From positions 1 to 64,000 of the forward strand of contig BAAHQB010000345.1 in assembly GCA_054601695.1 (NCBI GenBank): 64,000 nucleotides of DNA. Reading direction: 5' to 3'. The position numbers were made by a program, and so were the translations under genes. Shown here piece after piece: positions 1 to 12,036 of the stretch. The notes beneath the pieces are model-generated. The model had not been told where the DNA came from, searched no databases, and was given only the letters and a program-made list of their open reading frames with translations. The stretch comes from Amorphochlora amoebiformis (taxonomy: Eukaryota; Cercozoa; Chlorarachniophyceae). Position 1 is the first letter of the stretch. Each line of letters begins with the position of its first letter.

Positions 1-197
1 TTGGGCACGAAGAGCACGTGACGCCGCCCACCTAACTAAAAAGGGGGCCTCCCAATCGCAGCTCACACATGCCTCCGCTGCTGTGCGACACTATACCGCC
101 ACACTCAGCGCGACCCCCGACGACATTCGGGGTTATTTATTTCTTTCTTGTTTTTCTTATGTATGAGATCCTCATACTTGTATAGATACACTACGTA

Positions 198-204
198 CCG
201 ATAC

Positions 205-277
<73 letters not shown>

Positions 278-280
278 ATT

Positions 281-375
<95 letters not shown>

Positions 376-380
376 GTATG

Positions 381-412
<32 letters not shown>

Positions 413-417
413 TATAT
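198..417. repeat. (TA)n microsatellite
   Basis: Nearly pure TA dinucleotide array with a few interruptions, directly upstream of the tyrosine recombinase ORF. The open frames that cross it (Tyr-Ile repeats) are not credible coding sequence. Confidence 0.97.
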
Positions 418-437
418 ACATATGTGTTGCGTCTACC

Positions 438-1328
438 ATGCGTACAGCTTGGGCTGCGAGGCGCATGAACCGCGATCGCCCCAGCATACCACGAAACGAC
501 ACCGTTCCTTCCATACATGACCTTCTCGATATTGCCATCCGTATCCCTGCCCACAACCGTATCGAGCTCAGGGATCGTACCATTGCGCTCTTTCTCCTCT
601 TTACGCACGCCCGGCAGAGCGATATCACCGGCATATATCCACACCACGCGACATTTCGGGTAGGCCACCTCCCTCTCGATGCCCCATCTTGGGCCCAGGG
701 CCCCTCGCGCGCCGCTCCAATGTTCACGCGTCTTGGATACATACCCGATTACAAGCATCGTTCCAACCACCACGTATATGTCGACGTACGATATCATCTA
801 CCCAAACGGGCAGCCGCACAGGGTCTCCGGTACGGTAACTGGGTTCGTCTCCTCGAACAACCCTTTTCCCCTTCCACATGTCCTGTCTATCACCTCGCCC
901 GTTACCTCACCGCGACCAAGGCCCTGGACATCGACGCGGTACCTCTCCCTAACCACGAACACGAAGATTTCCGCGCGCGGCCCCTGTTCGTCTCCGAGGG
1001 CCGACAACACCACGAGCTCAAGGAGTCTACCATAGGGGGTATCATCCGCCGCCGTGTCATCCAATATATTTCTGGCCGTAAGTTTACACCTCACATCACC
1101 CGTGCCTGCAGCGCCAGTTACAAAATCGCGTACGGCGTTCCCCGGGACACGGTGAAAATGATCGGCAATTGGACTACTGACGAAGCCTTCAACAAGCACT
1201 ATCTGCGGGTCACATACCCGCCTGTCCACCATGCTCGGCTGACGGACGCACTATGTCATGACTGGGCCATTGCTCGGGCACACCAGCTATATACTGCACA
1301 AAAGCTAACGACGACATCATCACAATAA
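438..1328 (+). CDS. Tyrosine recombinase of a YR mobile element (Crypton/Ngaro/DIRS type)
   Basis: Uninterrupted ORF of 296 residues counted from the first Met outside the TA array (MRTAWAARR). It carries the tyrosine recombinase catalytic set in order: Arg in [16 protein letters not shown] (box I), His-x-x-Arg in [13 protein letters not shown] (box II), Trp in [11 protein letters not shown], and the nucleophile candidate Tyr in FNKHYLR. Such enzymes cut and rejoin DNA through a 3'-phosphotyrosine link. No reverse transcriptase or RNase H is visible, so a Crypton-like element or a fragment of a YR retrotransposon are both possible. The N-terminal SAM-like core-binding domain is short or absent, so the ORF may be 5' truncated by the TA array. 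GC content is higher than the surroundings. The family call is firm; the element class is not. Confidence 0.85.
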   Translation: MRTAWAARRMNRDRPSIPRNDTVPSIHDLLDIAIRIPAHNRIELRDRTIALFLLFTHARQSDITGIYPHHATFRVGHLPLDAPSWAQGPSRAAPMFTRLGYIPDYKHRSNHHVYVDVRYHLPKRAAAQGLRYGNWVRLLEQPFSPSTCPVYHLARYLTATKALDIDAVPLPNHEHEDFRARPLFVSEGRQHHELKESTIGGIIRRRVIQYISGRKFTPHITRACSASYKIAYGVPRDTVKMIGNWTTDEAFNKHYLRVTYPPVHHARLTDALCHDWAIARAHQLYTAQKLTTTSSQ

Positions 1329-1404
1329 GGTAAAGCTGATACGACGCGGAGCGTTAATTATCGAAGCGACACGTACTGCGAAGCAGGCAGTGGAGTGCCG
1401 ATAA

Positions 1405-1597
1405 TAGTAAGCGTAGCATAGTAATCAGCGATAGCTTATTGTCCCGCCCATTTACCCGCCCGAAACTATATTGTTTTGGCATCACAGATCTAGGCGGCAC
1501 ACATATTTTCTTGCGAATTATTAATATTATGTCGGCAATTTATCAGAGATTGTATCATCACAATAAGCTATCGCTGATTACTATGCTACGCTTACTA
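1405..1597. mobile_element. 37-bp perfect inverted repeat behind the recombinase ORF
   Basis: Bases 1405-1441 are the exact reverse complement of 1561-1597 (arm begins TAGTAAGCGTAGCATAG). The arms are separated by 119 bp. The segment begins 76 bp after the recombinase stop. It probably belongs to the same element, as a terminal or internal complementary repeat. Confidence 0.85.
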
Positions 1598-1754
<157 letters not shown>

Positions 1755-1759
1755 CTAGA

Positions 1760-1881
1760 TTTCTTTAGAGCATATGTAGCACATGGTAATTAGGCGTGCG
1801 GACACAGTAGAGTGACGATCATATTCACTACATGTATGTATCATATGTAACTACTATCTAGACTATATACCAGATATAGTA

Positions 1882-1915
<34 letters not shown>

Positions 1916-2780
1916 CAGATACATCTAGATATGTACTATATGCAACTCATATTTACTCTATCCTTTTTACTGTTTCTACGTAACATTTACAACATTCAGA
2001 ATTCGAACTTTCTCAACTTCCATGTTCTCACGAGGTAAAATTATATTTATAATTTTTCGATGGGTGTCTCTCAAATTTGATACTCACTGTCTGGACTGTG
2101 TATGAGTTCATATCTAGTATATGCTAGATATATAGCTGTAAATACATGTGAACTAAGAATCTAGACCACTGTCACAATCTAGCGATGATTATATATACAA
2201 TGATTATTATACACTCTGTATCTCTAAGCAGCAGAGTCTAGACGGTACGTTTAAGCATATTTATATTTCTGAGTTACTTCTCCTTTAGTTCCCTTCATTC
2301 TTTTCTCTCGTTTCCAGCTCAATTTCGATATCTCTGTTCTCTCTCTCTATTTCCTTCTGTCTAAATGCACATTCCAGAATTTCACCTTGACGCTCAATTT
2401 CGATATCTCTGTTCTCTCTCTCTATTTCCTTCTGTCTAAATGCACATTCCAGAATTTCAGGTTGACACGTGACTGAATCCGTCCATTTCTAGATTTGGCT
2501 ATTTTCATTTGTACCATCTTTCTATACTGTGAATATTAGTTGGTATTTAGTATAGAACCTAGTAGATCCATTATGATTGAAACAATCGTACTTATGAATG
2601 ATTATTATTTCAATGGCCGGTCTACAGTACTCTAGTAATTGTCTCTAGTAATTGTCTAGATGCTGTTACCTGGTGTATTGCACTTACTACTAGATATATA
2701 CTACTACTAAGCTACTACATGTACATGCTAGACATGTATATATTTTGTGCTGTGAGGCAATATAAATGACTGCTAATAGC
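1760..2780. other. Non-coding stretch, CTAG-rich, with a 75-bp tandem duplication
   Basis: No gene is visible. The tetramer CTAG, mostly in the forms TCTAG and CTAGA, is much more frequent than chance. Bases 2317-2391 and 2392 to about 2463 are two near-identical copies of a pyrimidine-rich 75-bp unit beginning GCTCAATTTCGATATCTC. Confidence 0.8.
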
Positions 2781-2785
2781 CAAAA

Positions 2786-2882
2786 TAGCCAAGCCGGGAA
2801 TCGAACCCAGCATGACGAGGGTGATTAATACATTGATTAATTTTCTACATCCCCATCATCCACACCAATTGTGGTCTCAGCT
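2786..2882 (-). tRNA. Candidate tRNA-Tyr(GTA) with a 23-nt intron
   Basis: On the minus strand the 3' part has a perfect B box (GGTTCGATTCC) in a 5-bp T stem, and a 7-bp acceptor stem (AGCTGAG with CTTGGCT, two G-U pairs). Discriminator A is followed at once by TTTT, a Pol III terminator. The D arm pairs CCAC with GTGG around AATTGGT. The anticodon stem pairs TGGGG with CCTCG, and the loop begins ATGTAG, giving anticodon GTA. A 23-nt insert after the base 3' of the anticodon sits where eukaryotic tRNA-Tyr introns lie. Against it: the A box is poor, the first pair is A-U rather than the usual C-G of tRNA-Tyr, and the stems contain wobble pairs. It could be a tRNA-derived relic. Confidence 0.5.
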
Positions 2883-2986
2883 TTTTTTTTTTTTGTGTGT
2901 GTGCCGGAGTATCCTAACTACATATGTGCATGCATGTCAACGCATAATTGTCCATGTATGGGCTAACATGGCATTATGCAAAACAA

Positions 2987-3059
<73 letters not shown>

Positions 3060-3347
3060 AAAAAAAAAGCCCGCCCAGGACTTGCAAAAAAAAAGCATGC
3101 GTGAGGTTGTCGAAGAATATCCGAAATCCTAAAGGAAAAAAAGCACAAAGTCAATGTTAACCTCGGAACAACTTTAGTCAAAGGTATATCATATTATCAG
3201 TTAAACTATATACGATTGATATATACGTATGTGACTACGTGTAAATGCATAACATGCAGGTAAATATATAACGAATATATGTACATACACACATACACAC
3301 GTATAATATATACTTACATATATATAGTATTATACACACACACACAC

Positions 3348-3398
<51 letters not shown>

Positions 3399-3480
3399 AT
3401 GTACATGTGTGTGTGTGGGTAGCTTTACATCGTGGTCCGACAGTCTGTGATATCTTGACGACGATGAAGCCATAAAATGA
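2883..3480. other. Non-coding, poly-T and (TA)n
   Basis: Contains a T tract at 2882-2894, a TA array at about 2990-3055, A-rich tracts and a second TA array at about 3355-3393. No gene is seen. Confidence 0.8.
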
Positions 3481-3634
3481 ATTCACTGGATCCCCGTAAA
3501 ACGGGGGCAGTTACTGAGAGAATGAAAATGATGAAATTCACCGGATCTCCTGTAAACAGGTGCGGTTACTCAAGGATTAACAAACATTCACCGAATCCCT
3601 GTCGAAACAGGTGCGGGTACTCAAGGGAGGTATG
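3481..3634. repeat. Three tandem hairpin units with covarying stems
   Basis: Three units of about 50-57 bp each begin near ATTCACxGGATC. Each contains a short hairpin: CCCCGT/ACGGGG, then CCTGT/ACAGG, then CCTGT/ACAGG with a CGAA loop. The stem changes between the first and later units are compensatory. Function is unknown. Confidence 0.65.
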
Positions 3635-3822
3635 AACTAGTAGAATCGAAGATGCAATATTTGGAGGCCAAGTGACGACGGTTTCGGATTCGCGAGTCTC
3701 CCAGCGCAAGTGCTTGTGCGTGCGTTTGTGGGTGTATGCATATGCTGCGTAATACAATCGTGCACGCGAATGTGGATTAGTGGATATGTGCTCCGACACA
3801 CGTGTGGGGGCAAACACAGAAA

Positions 3823-3950
3823 ATCCATTATGGGGAAAAACCGTGCATCACGGAAAAACCATTATGGGAAAAAACCGTGCATGACGGAAAATCCATTATG
3901 TGGAAAACCGTGCATCACGGAAAAACCATTATGGGGAAAAAACCGTGCAT
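3823..3950. repeat. 33-bp minisatellite, four copies
   Basis: Tandem units of about 33-34 bp built on CCATTATGGGGAAAAACC and CGTGCATCACGG. CGTGCATCACGG is itself an imperfect palindrome. The copies differ by 1-3 bases. No spacers are present, so this is not a CRISPR array. Confidence 0.85.
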
Positions 3951-4069
3951 CTATTATTGTTAACTACAAGGGAGAGGGGAATGAATCCTAGCTAAAAAAA
4001 TGCCTGGGCGGGCAAAAGAAAAAAAACCTTACACTTCGCCGATGCCTGGAACATACACAGGAAGACACA

Positions 4070-4170
4070 GCTAGAGAGAAAGAAAGACAGAAAGAGAAAG
4101 AGAGAGAGGGAAAAAGAAAAGAGAGTGAGAGATAGGGAGAAAGAAAAGAGAGAGAGTGATTCATAAATAG
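4070..4170. repeat. (GA)n-rich tract
   Basis: Purine-rich AGAGA/GAAAG run with no coding signal. Confidence 0.85.
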
Positions 4171-4269
4171 CACAGGAGAGGGTAAGAAACGACGTAAGTC
4201 AAACACATTCAAATCGTAAATCTACTTTACACACACAAACATAAATATTTATATGTATTATATGAAAAT

Positions 4270-4294
4270 AATATATATATATATATATTATATG

Positions 4295-4372
<78 letters not shown>
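4270..4372. repeat. (TA)n microsatellite
   Basis: TA array just before the 63-bp minisatellite. Confidence 0.95.
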
Positions 4373-4376
<4 letters not shown>

Positions 4377-4424
4377 GTACCGAACTTACAACGACGAATG
4401 GCGATCTCCCGTTGAAGGTATCTT

Positions 4425-4715
4425 GATTATACCAACACCAACACACTCAATCACACATACATACACACACACCAACAAGCTATCTTCATTATACCAACAC
4501 CAACATACTCAATCACACATACATACACACCAAGAAACAAGCTATCTTCATTATACCAACACCAACATACTCAATCACACATACATACACACCAAGAAAC
4601 AAGCTATCTTAATTATACCAACACCAACATACTCAATCACACATACATACACACACACCAACAACACCAACACACTCAATCACACATACATACACACACA
4701 CCAACAAGGTAAACA
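4425..4715. repeat. ~63-bp minisatellite, about five copies
   Basis: Tandem units on TTATACCAACACCAACATAC and TCAATCACACATACATACAC, the last copies shortened. The open frame across it is only a repeat product. Confidence 0.85.
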
Positions 4716-4789
4716 CACATACATCCATTCAAAAACATAACACATATATACATACATACATACACACATATATGCACACAAACATACAA

Positions 4790-5044
4790 ACCCAGTCCCC
4801 ATTAACCCCAGGCAGACTTACGGCCGCTAGCCCACCCGGGACATGCACCCACACCATGCACATCAACATGCACATGCAGTCAAACAAACACATGCATAAT
4901 GATTCAAATTTTAACGTTAGGAACTTATCGTTTCGAACGCCTCTACCATTGCTCATTTCAATATACGCACCCTTCGCACAACCCATAACACGAACAACCG
5001 AACTATATATATATATATATACATTCAATATATACATATATATA

Positions 5045-5076
<32 letters not shown>

Positions 5077-5321
5077 TACATGTGTGCATATAATTTGATG
5101 AACATGGTAACATCCCCGACCCTCTTAGAAACCCAGGTGAGCTTACGGCCCCTAGCCTACCCGGGACATGCATCCACAAGCATACACATGCGCATGCACA
5201 TTCCGTCAAACATAGATATGCATTATTATAACGTTAAAGTTAGGAGCTTATGTTTTCAAACACCCGTACAATCGATCCAACACGAACACACAAACCTACA
5301 ATATGCCTAGGGAAATATATA

Positions 5322-5361
<40 letters not shown>

Positions 5362-5806
5362 TATAATAATTTATATTATATGTGTGTGCATGTGTGTGTA
5401 TGCGTATACATGTATGAATGCAACATGCATATATTCATACATAAGAGATTTACAGACAGGAACACACGCACAAGCCATAACACGCAGAACTCAACTATAT
5501 ATATATATATATATATACAAATATACATTATATATATACCTATATATATTATATACATACATGTATGAATATATTAGACATGGCAACATCCCCGACCCTC
5601 TTAGAAACCCGGGCGGGCTTACGGCCGCTAGCCTACCCGGGACATGCACCCACAAGCATACACATGCGCATGCACATTCCCCCAAACATAGATATGCATT
5701 ATTATTAACGTTAAAGTTAGAAGCTTATCTTTTCAGACATCCGTACAATCGATCCAACACGAACATACAAACCTACAATATGCCTAGGAAAATACATTCA
5801 TATATA

Positions 5807-5847
<41 letters not shown>

Positions 5848-6253
5848 ATTTGTGTGTATGCGTATACATGTATGAATGCAACATGCATATATTCATACAA
5901 AAGAGATTTACAGACAGGAAGACACGGACAAGCCATAACACGCAGAACTCAACTATATATATATATATATACAAATATACATTATATATACATATATATA
6001 TATATTATATATATATGTATGAATATATTAAACATGGCAACATCCCCGACCCTCTTAGAAACCCGGGCGGGCTTACGGCCGCTAGCCTACCCGGGACATG
6101 CACCCACAAGCATACACATGCGCATGCACATTCCGTCAAACATAGATATGCATTATTATTAACGTTAAAGTTAGAAGCTTATCTTTTCAAACACCCGTAC
6201 AATCGATCCAACACGAACACACAAACCTACAATATGCCTAGGAAAATACATTC

Positions 6254-6287
<34 letters not shown>

Positions 6288-6289
6288 GT

Positions 6290-6349
<60 letters not shown>

Positions 6350-6442
6350 ATGCGTATACATGTATGAATGCAACATGCATATATTCATACATAAGAGATT
6401 TACAGACAGGAACACACGCACAAGCCATAACACGCACAACTC

Positions 6443-6477
<35 letters not shown>

Positions 6478-6750
6478 TACATTATATATACATATATATA
6501 TTATATATATATACATGTATGAATATATTAGACATGGCAACATCCCCGACCCTCTTAGAAACCCGGGCGGGCTTACGGCCGCTAGCCTACCCGGGACATG
6601 CACCCACAAGCATACACATGCGCATGCACATTCCGTCAAACATAGATATGCATTATTATTAACGTTAAAGTTAGAAGCTTATCTTTTCAGACATCCGTAC
6701 AATCGATCCAACACGAACATACAAACCTACAATATGCCTAGGAAAATACA

Positions 6751-6805
<55 letters not shown>

Positions 6806-6908
6806 ATGTGTGTGTATGCGTATACATGTATGAATGCAACATGCATATATTCATACATAAGAGATTTACAGACAGGAACACACGCACAAGCCATAACACG
6901 CAGAACTC

Positions 6909-6950
<42 letters not shown>

Positions 6951-7754
6951 TATATATACACCTATATATATTATATACATACATGTATGAATATATTAGA
7001 CATGGCAACATCCCCGACCCTCTTAGAAACCCGGGCGGGCTTACGGCCGCTAGCCTACCCGGGACATGCACCCACAAGCATACACATGCGCATGCACATT
7101 CCGCCAAACATAGATATGCATTATTATTAACGTTAAAGTTAGAAGCTTATCTTTTCAGACATCCGTACAATCGATCCAACACGAACATACAAACCTACAA
7201 TATGCCTAGGAAAATACATTCATATATATACATACATATGTATATATATATATATATATATACATATACATACATATATACACATATATATATATATATA
7301 CACACATATATATATATATATATATATACATGTGTGTGTATGTGTGTGTATGCGTATACATGTATGAATGCAACATGCATATATTCATACATAAGAGATT
7401 TACAGACAGGAACACACGCACAAGCCATAACACGCAGAACTCAACTATATATATATATATATATATATATACAAATATACATTATATATACATATATATA
7501 TATATATATTATATATATATGTATGAATATATTAAACATGGCAACATCCCCGACCCTCTTAGAAACCCGGGCGGGCTTACGACCGCTAGCCTACCCGGGA
7601 CATGCACCCACAAGCATACACATGCGCATGCACATTCCGTCAAACATAGATATGCATTATTATTAACGTTAAAGTTAGAAGCTTATCTTTTCAAACACCC
7701 GTACAATCGATCCAACACGAACACACAAACCTACAATATGCCTAAGAAAATACA

Positions 7755-7839
<85 letters not shown>

Positions 7840-7932
7840 ATGCGTATACATGTATGAATGCAACATGCATATATTCATACATAAGAGATTTACAGACAGG
7901 AAGACACGCACAAGCCATAACACGCACAACTC

Positions 7933-7967
<35 letters not shown>

Positions 7968-8170
7968 TACATTATATATACATATATATATTATATATAT
8001 ATACATGTATGAATATATTAGACATGGCAACATCCCCGACCCTCTTAGAAACCCGGGCGGGCTTACGGCCGCTAGCCTACCCGGGACATGCACCCACAAG
8101 CATACACATGCGCATGCACATTCCGTCAAACATAGATATGCATTATTATTAACGTTAAAGTTAGATTCTT
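4790..8170. repeat. Satellite array: seven monomers of ~454-537 bp plus one diverged monomer
   Basis: The conserved block starting CATGGCAACATCCCCGACCC begins at 5103 (variant), 5579, 6033, 6533, 7001, 7538 and 8033. A diverged copy lies at about 4790-4990. Each monomer has a GC-rich core with the palindromic ends CCCGGGC...CCCGGG, an AT-rich part with two TA arrays of variable length, and a segment with ACATGTATGAATGCAACATG. Diagnostic bases show an ABC-ABC order (monomers 2/5, 3/6 and 4/7 match each other best), so the higher-order period is about 1.4-1.5 kb. The array ends abruptly at about 8165. Open frames through it are repeat by-products. Confidence 0.92.
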
Positions 8171-8173
8171 ATC

Positions 8174-8346
8174 TTTTCAAAGCTGCAGAACAAGATGCAG
8201 ATGCAGACGCAGATGCAGATGCAGATGCAAATGCAGATGCAGCGTATTTGAAAGCTGCAGAACAAGATGCAGAACAAGATGCAGAACAAGATGCAGATGC
8301 AGATGCAGATGCAGATGCAAATGCAAATGCAAATGCAGATGATGCA
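8174..8346. repeat. GCAGAT/GCAGAA hexamer-type minisatellite
   Basis: Tandem GATGCA-type units fused directly to the broken end of the last satellite monomer. One frame reads as Ala-Asp and Glu-Gln-Asp-Ala repeats for about 60 codons, but there is no other gene evidence. Confidence 0.85.
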
Positions 8347-8434
8347 GTGTACGAGGCAACCACTCCCACTCTAGTAACACGTTACCTGACATTGGACCAA
8401 AATTGAACCTACTCAATATCTTGTATAAAATAGA

Positions 8435-8493
8435 GAATATTATATATATATATATATATATGTGCATATATTTGTCTAATGTATATTACATAT

Positions 8494-8558
<65 letters not shown>

Positions 8559-8581
8559 AAAATATAAATACATACATTATA

Positions 8582-8615
<34 letters not shown>

Positions 8616-8640
8616 ATATATATGTGTATATATATGTATT

Positions 8641-8677
<37 letters not shown>

Positions 8678-8695
8678 GTATAATATATATACATG

Positions 8696-8739
<44 letters not shown>

Positions 8740-8744
8740 AATAT

Positions 8745-8822
<78 letters not shown>
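8435..8822. repeat. (TA)n microsatellite cluster
   Basis: Long TA arrays with TAT/ATA interruptions. Confidence 0.96.
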
Positions 8823-8824
<2 letters not shown>

Positions 8825-9064
8825 CAGCGTAGCAGCGTAGTTGTCCGATTGACTGTTGTTCGTTTGGATTATGACGAATTATTATTGATAACTTTTGCGC
8901 GCTAGTCGGATACTTCCTTTGCTCCTTTCTTCCTCCGGAACCGTACGGGTTCCGAGAATTTCCTGGGTTCCGAGTATTGTGCTACTACTCGTATACTCTA
9001 AGGAACTGACGGTAGTCTAGCCAGCAGCCGCGTAGTTAACTAGCTATAGGTTCCGGTGTACGTT

Positions 9065-9158
<94 letters not shown>

Positions 9159-9272
9159 CGCTCTCTCTCTCTAGCTCTCTCTCTTCGCTCTCGCTCTCTC
9201 TCTCTCTCTCTCTCTTTCTCTCGCTCTGTCTCTCGCTCTGCCTCTCGCTCTCTCTTCGCTCTCTCATATATA

Positions 9273-9330
<58 letters not shown>

Positions 9331-9845
9331 GCACACACACACACACGTGTGATTATGCAGATATGTAATTTGGTATACGTAAGACATATGTATTAAATTG
9401 TAGATGTTACGAGTTGTACCTTCCAGAGACATACGCGGTAAGGTTTGGATTTTGACTTGGCTCCCTCTGGCTTTGGCTTTGGCTTTGGCTTTTGCTTTGG
9501 GTTTGCGTTGTGTTCTTTCTAGAAAGGCAAAGGAACTTAGTAAAGAATATCAAGCATTAAAATGAGGTTTATGTGTCATTGGACTCAAAGGATGGTATCA
9601 CTATAAGGGTACTGTACGAGGGCTAGCACTAGCTAATGGGCCACGTGTACACGAGCTTTGAGTTTGTGTTTATGTGTGTGTGTGTGAATATGTGTGTTTG
9701 TGTGTTTGTGTTTGTGTGTGTGCATTGGTGTGTGTGTGTGTAGTATTCAAACCTTGTGTTTGTTATTTTCGTCGTTGTTTGTGCAGATTCGTAGGTTGTT
9801 GTTGTTGGTAGGTTGTTTTGATTTGTGAGGGTGACGACGTTTGGC
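8823..9845. other. Non-coding: unique sequence, TA array, (CT)n tract
   Basis: Unique sequence at 8823-9065 and 9350-9660, a TA array at 9068-9152, a CT-rich tract at 9158-9266 and a second TA array at 9276-9325. Short GGCTTT repeats lie near 9470-9500 and TGTG-rich repeats at 9660-9745. No gene recognised. Confidence 0.75.
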
Positions 9846-10417
9846 AAGCTTGGGCTTGTTGTGCGGTTTGTCAAGCTTGTGACTGTTAAGCTTTTGTGGG
9901 CTTGTCAATCCTGCTTGACTTTTGCGTTTTGTCAAGCTTGTTCGGCACTTTCTGAGGCTTCTCAACCATGTCCATGTCCATGTCACCCTTATGCTTGCCG
10001 TGCTTGTGTCGGTTGTGAAGCTTGTCAAGCTTGTGTTGCTTTCGAGACTCTTCAAGCTTGTGTTTGTTATCAAGCTTGTCAAGCTTGTGTTGCTTTCGAG
10101 ACTCTTCAAGCTCGTGTTCGTTATCAAGTTTGTTAAGCTTGTGTTTGTTATCAAGCTTGTCAAGCTTGTGTTGCTTTCGAGACTCGTTAAGGTTGTGTAG
10201 GTTGCGAGATTTAGGGTTGAGAAAGTTGTGTTGGAGACGTGGATTGTCAAGCTGTGGTAGATGATGAGGCTTGTCGAGCTTGTGTTCCTCATCACCTTTG
10301 TGGAACGTCGGGTTGAAAACAATGGGCAAGCTTTCAGACTTGTCAAGATTGTTTTGCTTCTGAGACCTGCCAACCTTGTTTTGCTTCTCAGACTTGCCAA
10401 CCTTCTTTTGCTTCTGA

Positions 10418-10420
<3 letters not shown>
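9846..10420 (-). repeat. AAGCTT-rich minisatellite with open frames
   Basis: Units of about 36-54 bp on GTTATCAAGCTTGTCAAGC and TGTTGCTTTCGAGACTC repeat through the segment. On the minus strand a long frame reads as a Lys/Leu/Asp/His-rich repeat ([18 protein letters not shown]). Several other frames are also open, as expected for a tandem repeat, so I do not call a gene. A low-complexity coding exon remains possible. Confidence 0.6.
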
Positions 10421-11140
<720 letters not shown>

Positions 11141-11142
11141 AT

Positions 11143-12036
11143 TTATCTATGTGTATTGATTGAAACCTTAGATTCGAGTTCGGGTTGTGTTTGTAGTTTG
11201 TATTTGTATTCGTTTGGCAGTTCAGGTTCGAGTTCTGGGTCTGGTTGAGATTTGGGCGTATTAGTTTCCAACCCAGCCTCGGACTTGACAGCGCCGCGGT
11301 AGGTTGGAATGCCGACTGGAGCGCCGTTTACAGTGACGGTCGGAGTAGCTATGAGAGGCATGGCGAGACTTGTACTAGCGTCGGGTTTGTCTTCAAGTTG
11401 ATTCGCTTTGACGGAGGTGCCTTGGAGGTGTTGGGTAACGTCGGAGGTGTCTTGAAGTTGATGCGCATTGTCGGAGGTGACTTGGAGGTGTTGGGCATCG
11501 TCGGGTTTGTCTTGAAGTTGATGCGCAATGTTGGAGGCGTCTTGAAGGTGTTGGGCATCGTCGGGTTTGTCTTCAAGTTGATGCGCATTGTCGGAGGTGT
11601 CTTGGAGGTGTTGACCATCGTCGGAGGTGTCTTCAAGTTGATGCGTTTTAACGGAGGCGTCTTGTAGGTGGTGGTCATCGTCGGAGGTGTCTTGAAGTTG
11701 ATGCGCATTGTCGGAGGTGTCTTGGAGGTGTTGAGCATAGTCGGTGTGTTCAAGTTGATGCGCATTGTTGGAGGTGTCTTGAAGGTGGTGTTGATCGTCA
11801 GGGGTGTCTTGAAGGTCAGGGTCGTCGTCGCGGTTGATGAGTTTAAGTTGATGGGTATCGTCGGACCACCTGGACCAGCTGGATTCGTCCTTGAAATCAA
11901 AGATATTAGCACGAAGGGTTTCACTTACCTGGGACATATCGACCATCTCGATTGCACTGAGACCCTGACCCTCATGGGAAGGAGGGCTGAGGCGAGGCTG
12001 AGGGTTAGTCGTAGTCCAACCAACCCAGGACGCTGC
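11143..12036 (-). CDS. Hypothetical repeat protein with 10-residue repeats (two exons, 5' incomplete)
   Basis: Exon 11929-12036 has a clean frame (starts [15 protein letters not shown]), an acceptor after a pyrimidine run (CTTCTCTCAG) and a perfect CAG|GTAAGT donor. A 39-bp intron then leads in phase to exon 11143-11889 ([16 protein letters not shown]). That exon encodes about 14 tandem 10-residue repeats of the form [10 protein letters not shown], alternating with [10 protein letters not shown], and a Pro/Glu-rich tail ending in a stop. The intron is a multiple of three and open, so retention would keep the frame. The repeat is acidic and hydrophilic with no membrane segment, so a scaffold or surface repeat protein is conceivable. 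The DNA repeat (30 bp) is open in other frames too, so the coding call rests on the first exon and its splice sites. Upstream exons were not found. Confidence 0.5.
   Translation of the reverse strand, partial: AASWVGWTTTNPQPRLSPPSHEGQGLSAIEMVDMSQVSETLRANIFDFKDESSWSRWSDDTHQLKLINRDDDPDLQDTPDDQHHLQDTSNNAHQLEHTDYAQHLQDTSDNAHQLQDTSDDDHHLQDASVKTHQLEDTSDDGQHLQDTSDNAHQLEDKPDDAQHLQDASNIAHQLQDKPDDAQHLQVTSDNAHQLQDTSDVTQHLQGTSVKANQLEDKPDASTSLAMPLIATPTVTVNGAPVGIPTYRGAVKSEAGLETNTPKSQPDPELEPELPNEYKYKLQTQPELESKVSINTHR

Noticed and set aside
279-797. Long frames of Tyr-Ile repeats on both strands here and at scores of other sites
   Set aside because: They are translations of TA dinucleotide arrays, open in both useful frames on both strands, with no codon bias or start context.
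3590-3625. Hammerhead ribozyme core suggested by CGAAAC in the third hairpin unit
   Set aside because: No CUGANGA box in the right place and order; the CGAA is a hairpin loop.
3823-3950. CRISPR-like direct repeats
   Set aside because: The units abut with no unique spacers, and the host is eukaryotic.
5303-8152. Frames of 100-380 codons with [18 protein letters not shown] motifs
   Set aside because: They run through the satellite monomers and their TA arrays. The repeated protein is only the satellite read in frame.
9629-9874. 81-codon Thr/His-rich minus-strand frame
   Set aside because: Product of TG/CA-rich sequence with no coding features.
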